64,000 nucleotides of DNA, taken from the NCBI GenBank assembly GCA_016758965.1, contig JAEPRB010000001.1, positions 540,681-604,680 of the forward strand, in the 5' to 3' direction. A model generated the notes under the pieces. The model was not told the DNA's origin and did not search any database. It worked only from the letters and a program-made list of their open reading frames with translations. Origin of the DNA: Circinella minor. Lineage: Eukaryota; Mucoromycota; Mucoromycetes; Mucorales; Lichtheimiaceae. Below, piece by piece: positions 60,806 to 64,000 of this stretch. The translations under genes were made by a program, and so were the position numbers. Positions within the stretch are counted from its first letter, which is position 1. Every line of letters begins with the position of its first letter.

Positions 60806-63800
60806 ATGGATACAACATCTCGCAGTGAAACACCTTTTAGCTCCCCTACTCGCTCCCGTGCTACTTCTACTACTAATACACCTAATCCTGTTCAATCACC
60901 TCTTGCTGCGCAAGTGGATCAGACTGAGACTCTGGCACCATCATCTTCTACCGCACAGGTAACGGCTCGACCACCTCCTCCACTAGTTTCTTCAAACCAA
61001 ATGGATCCAAGTAACCGTCCGCATCCCGTGTCCTCTCGACATAGCCCTATGGCTCTTGATCAAGCAGCCGAATTGCAATCTGTTCCTGATCAAGATGAAA
61101 TAATGCAAATTTTTTTAGATTTAAAACATTGATATACTCAAACTGTGGAATTTCGAGAATGGGGAAGACAAGAAATGGTTCTTAATTTATAATCAAGACA
61201 AGCCTCGGCCCAAGCTTCAGAAACTAGTCTTCAACAAGTAGCACCAAGCATCCGTGACCAAATGATGACCCCGTGGAATCAAGAAACTTCTGCGTGGCAC
61301 GACCAAAAAACAGAATTAACAAACCATGATGAAGGCATTGAAAAAGAACTCAACAACATTAGTAAACAACTGGAAAGTCTTTATAACAAAGGGGATGTCA
61401 CCAGGCAGTTCTACCAAATGACGGCAAATGATCTACAATGGCCTACAATAAATCATTGCCGGGATTTACAACTTACACCACCTAACCGTTATACATGCCA
61501 ACTACAATATGATGACTTGATTACAACGACATCGAAAACCGAACAACAATAATTAATGAACATGATAATATCACAACAACGACAACTCACAGAGTTACAA
61601 GCCCAACTTTCAATATCAAAATAACCAACAAATAAACCAATTCCACAAACAACAATAAAAACAACTAATAATCACCATAACAAAGAAGCTGAAGTATATC
61701 GCGATAGATGGCGACGACACAAGATACCGCCTTTCAAAGATGGCACTGCAACTGAAGCCCAACAGTGGATGGAACAATACGAGCGTATGTCCAAATATCT
61801 TGGCTTTAGTGAAGAAGAACAATTGGATGAACTCGATGCATGTATGCAAGGAAGTACCATCAACTGGTTAGCAGGACTAACAAATGAAGTGCGTCAAGAT
61901 TGGCAAAAAACCAAATCAAATTTTTTATATCATTTTGGCGGAGGCTCGCAGCCTTCACGTACAGCTTTGGCTGAATTAAAACATTATTATCAAGAGGACC
62001 AACCAATGCGGCAATTTGGACCAAAAATAACAGAACTATTACATCGGGCACACATATTTACAGATGAATTACAACTCGACTATTTTATGGATCGTATATC
62101 CAAGCAACTGCAAGACGCACACACCATTCGATGCCCCAAAAATTTAAAAGAAGCAATAAAAATTGGAACGGAAATTGAGTATACCATAAGCAGAAGCAAA
62201 CAAAAGAAAAACAACATACAGCAACGAATGAAAGCACCCACATTACCAGCAATGACTACATACGAAACAACAACACCAGAATCAACAGCATCAACAGAAG
62301 AAATAACAACAACGAATCAAAATACACAAGAAAATGGACGACGATATAACAGAAATTACAACAAACAAAACAATCGTAATCACAACAATACTCGTTACAA
62401 CAAGAAAGAATATCATACACCAAATCAAAATAAACACCGTTCATCCAGTAACACATACAAAAAAGAAACAAGAGAGTGTTATTCATGTGGGAAAATTGGC
62501 CATATTGCAAAAAATTGTTATAAAAATAAAAGAAGAAATGAACACCAAGCAATACAAAGAACAGACAAACATAACGACCAAGAAGAAGAATTTGATATTT
62601 TTGGACACTTATTACAAGGAAACCAACAAAACGGCGAAACTCCATTACGTTTCCACAGCACAATCACTTTAACTACTAGTCAACAACAACAGGTATTAAT
62701 GGATACAGGATCGACACTTACATCAATTCGACGTAATATAGTCAATATATTAAATCTACCAACACAAAATCAAGGTATCACAAACATCACCTACAGCAAT
62801 GGCACCACACAAACTAGCACTATGAAAGCAACACTCAATTTTCACGTAAACGAAGCCACCAATACAACAGCAAGTGCATACATCGTCGAACACCAACAAG
62901 AAGATATTATACTTGGAATGGATTGGATGGTTAAAGAAGACATTTTATTATGACCCAAAACAAAAACAGTCATTCAATTAACCGAACAACAACAGAACAA
63001 CATGAATAACGAACATCCAACAATAAAAAACTTACTCCAACAATATCCACAACTTACATCAGAAACAACAGTTCAAAATATCACAACTGCACCATACCAA
63101 TATCGTATTGACACCAGACATCATGTTCCAATTATGGTCAGAGACTACCGAAGAGCACCAGCTGAAAATAAAATCATTGAAGAATTAGTTCAAGCTATGC
63201 TCAAGAAAAAAGTAATAGAACCAAGTGACAGCTCATGGTCTTCACCTATTGTTCTTATACAGAAACTGAATGGTCAATACCGATTTTGTCTTGATTTCCG
63301 CAAGTTGAATAGCATCACTCGTCGTGATGTATATCCTCTTCCTAATATTACAGAACTCTTGGACCAATTACATGGAAGCAAGTACTTCACCACTTTGGAC
63401 CTTCACTTTGGTTACTGGCAAATACCAATGCACCCGGATGATGCTTGCAAGACCGCATTTACTGCTAATGGTGCATTATATCAGTTTACTTGTTTACCAT
63501 ATGGATGTACCAACGGACCAGCATCCTTCCAAAGATGCATGCGTTATATTCTCCAAGGACAAAAGAATTGTATGGTCTATTTAGATGATGTGCTTTTACA
63601 TACCAAGGATTTACAACAACACTTGACAAGACTAAAAGAATTATTGGCCTTACTGGATAAGTACAATCTGCGATTATCACTTAAAAAATGCCAATTCCTC
63701 CAAAAACAGGTCAATTATCTGGGGTTCGTTATTATGGGCAATGGAATCAAACCTGATCCAAAGAAAACGGCAGCTATTGCCAAATGGGAAGTACCACAGT

Positions 63801-63900
63801 ATACAAAAGAAGTTCAAAAATTTTTGGGATTTTGTGCTTTTCATCATTGATTTCTTTTTAATTTATCAGAAACAGTGTAACCCTTACATAAACAACTTTT
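60806..63900 (+). mobile_element. Ty3/gypsy retrotransposon gag-pol, decayed and 3'-truncated
   Basis: One reading frame holds across the whole region: the four long ORFs at 60806, 61262, 61769 and 63002 share it, with no frameshift. Gag has a Ser/Pro-rich start, then capsid-like helices (QWMEQYERMSKYLGFSEEEQ) and one zinc knuckle, CYSCGKIGHIAKNC, near 62480. The aspartic protease follows (VLMDTGSTLTSI, then IILGMDW). Reverse transcriptase (63002-63850) has KVIEPSDSSWSSPIVLI, YRFCLDFRKLN, LDLHFGYWQIPM, LPYGCTNGPASFQ, YLDD at about 63580 and KKCQFLQKQVNYLGF. Stops at 61130, 61190, 61550, 61622, 62951, 63848 and 63878 kill it. RNase H and integrase are absent because similarity ends near 63890. 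A host-genome relic. Confidence 0.9.
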
Positions 63901-64000
63901 CTTATTTTCTATTTTTATACACGAATATTCTGAATATTTATTCATATAAGAATATTCTCATTTCTATTACCTTTTTTCATTAATCAACCGATTGTACAAC
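63901..64000. other. sequence beyond the retrotransposon break
   Basis: AT-rich, with ATTC/GAATATTC short inverted motifs. It does not continue the pol reading, so it is either flanking host DNA or another insertion. Confidence 0.4.

Noticed and set aside
62334..62672. 112-codon ORF in another frame of gag
   Set aside because: Overlaps the zinc-knuckle/protease region in the wrong frame.

Overview
The window is nuclear DNA from a fungus, most likely an early-diverging Mucoromycota (Mucorales-like) species. The basis is very AT-rich non-coding DNA, genes split by many 50-130 nt GT...AG introns, a CSL4 exosome gene, an Ase1/PRC1 gene and a tail-anchored cytochrome b5. Domain architectures and gene families that I associate from memory with Mucorales also point this way. 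I could not run searches, so all family names rest on motifs read by eye.

The gene-rich part runs from about 5.4 to 27 kb. It holds a BSD-domain protein (+), a TPR/F-box/LRR protein (+), a nine-exon ricin-B-like beta-trefoil protein (-), a single-pass membrane protein that starts divergently from it (+), CSL4 (-), cytochrome b5 (+), Ase1/PRC1 (-), and an intact-looking member of an expanded fungal orphan family (-). A second gene-rich block at 51-59 kb holds a Tim17/22/23-family membrane protein and a very large soluble-adenylyl-cyclase-like gene (class III cyclase pair, then AAA-type ATPase, then helical repeats). Two short-chain dehydrogenase/reductase (SDR) genes lie at 33-37 kb, with a broken mosaic copy at 29 kb.

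The rest is a graveyard of mobile and repeated DNA. It includes three tandem broken copies (about 1.2-1.3 kb period) of an orphan-family gene at 0.3-3.6 kb, and another broken member at 45-48 kb whose core looks like a PD-(D/E)XK nuclease motif. There are two kinds of TA-flanked, pogo-like inverted-repeat element and two Tc1/mariner transposase relics. A striking 1.5 kb near-perfect palindromic element with sub-terminal repeat arrays sits inside one of the pogo-like elements. A Ty3/gypsy retrotransposon at 60.5-63.9 kb has one uninterrupted reading frame broken only by in-frame TAA/TGA codons.

The most interesting items are the palindromic element, the proposed nuclease-like core of the orphan family, and the mosaic SDR copy whose break coincides with a transposon end. 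No tRNA, rRNA or CRISPR array was seen.
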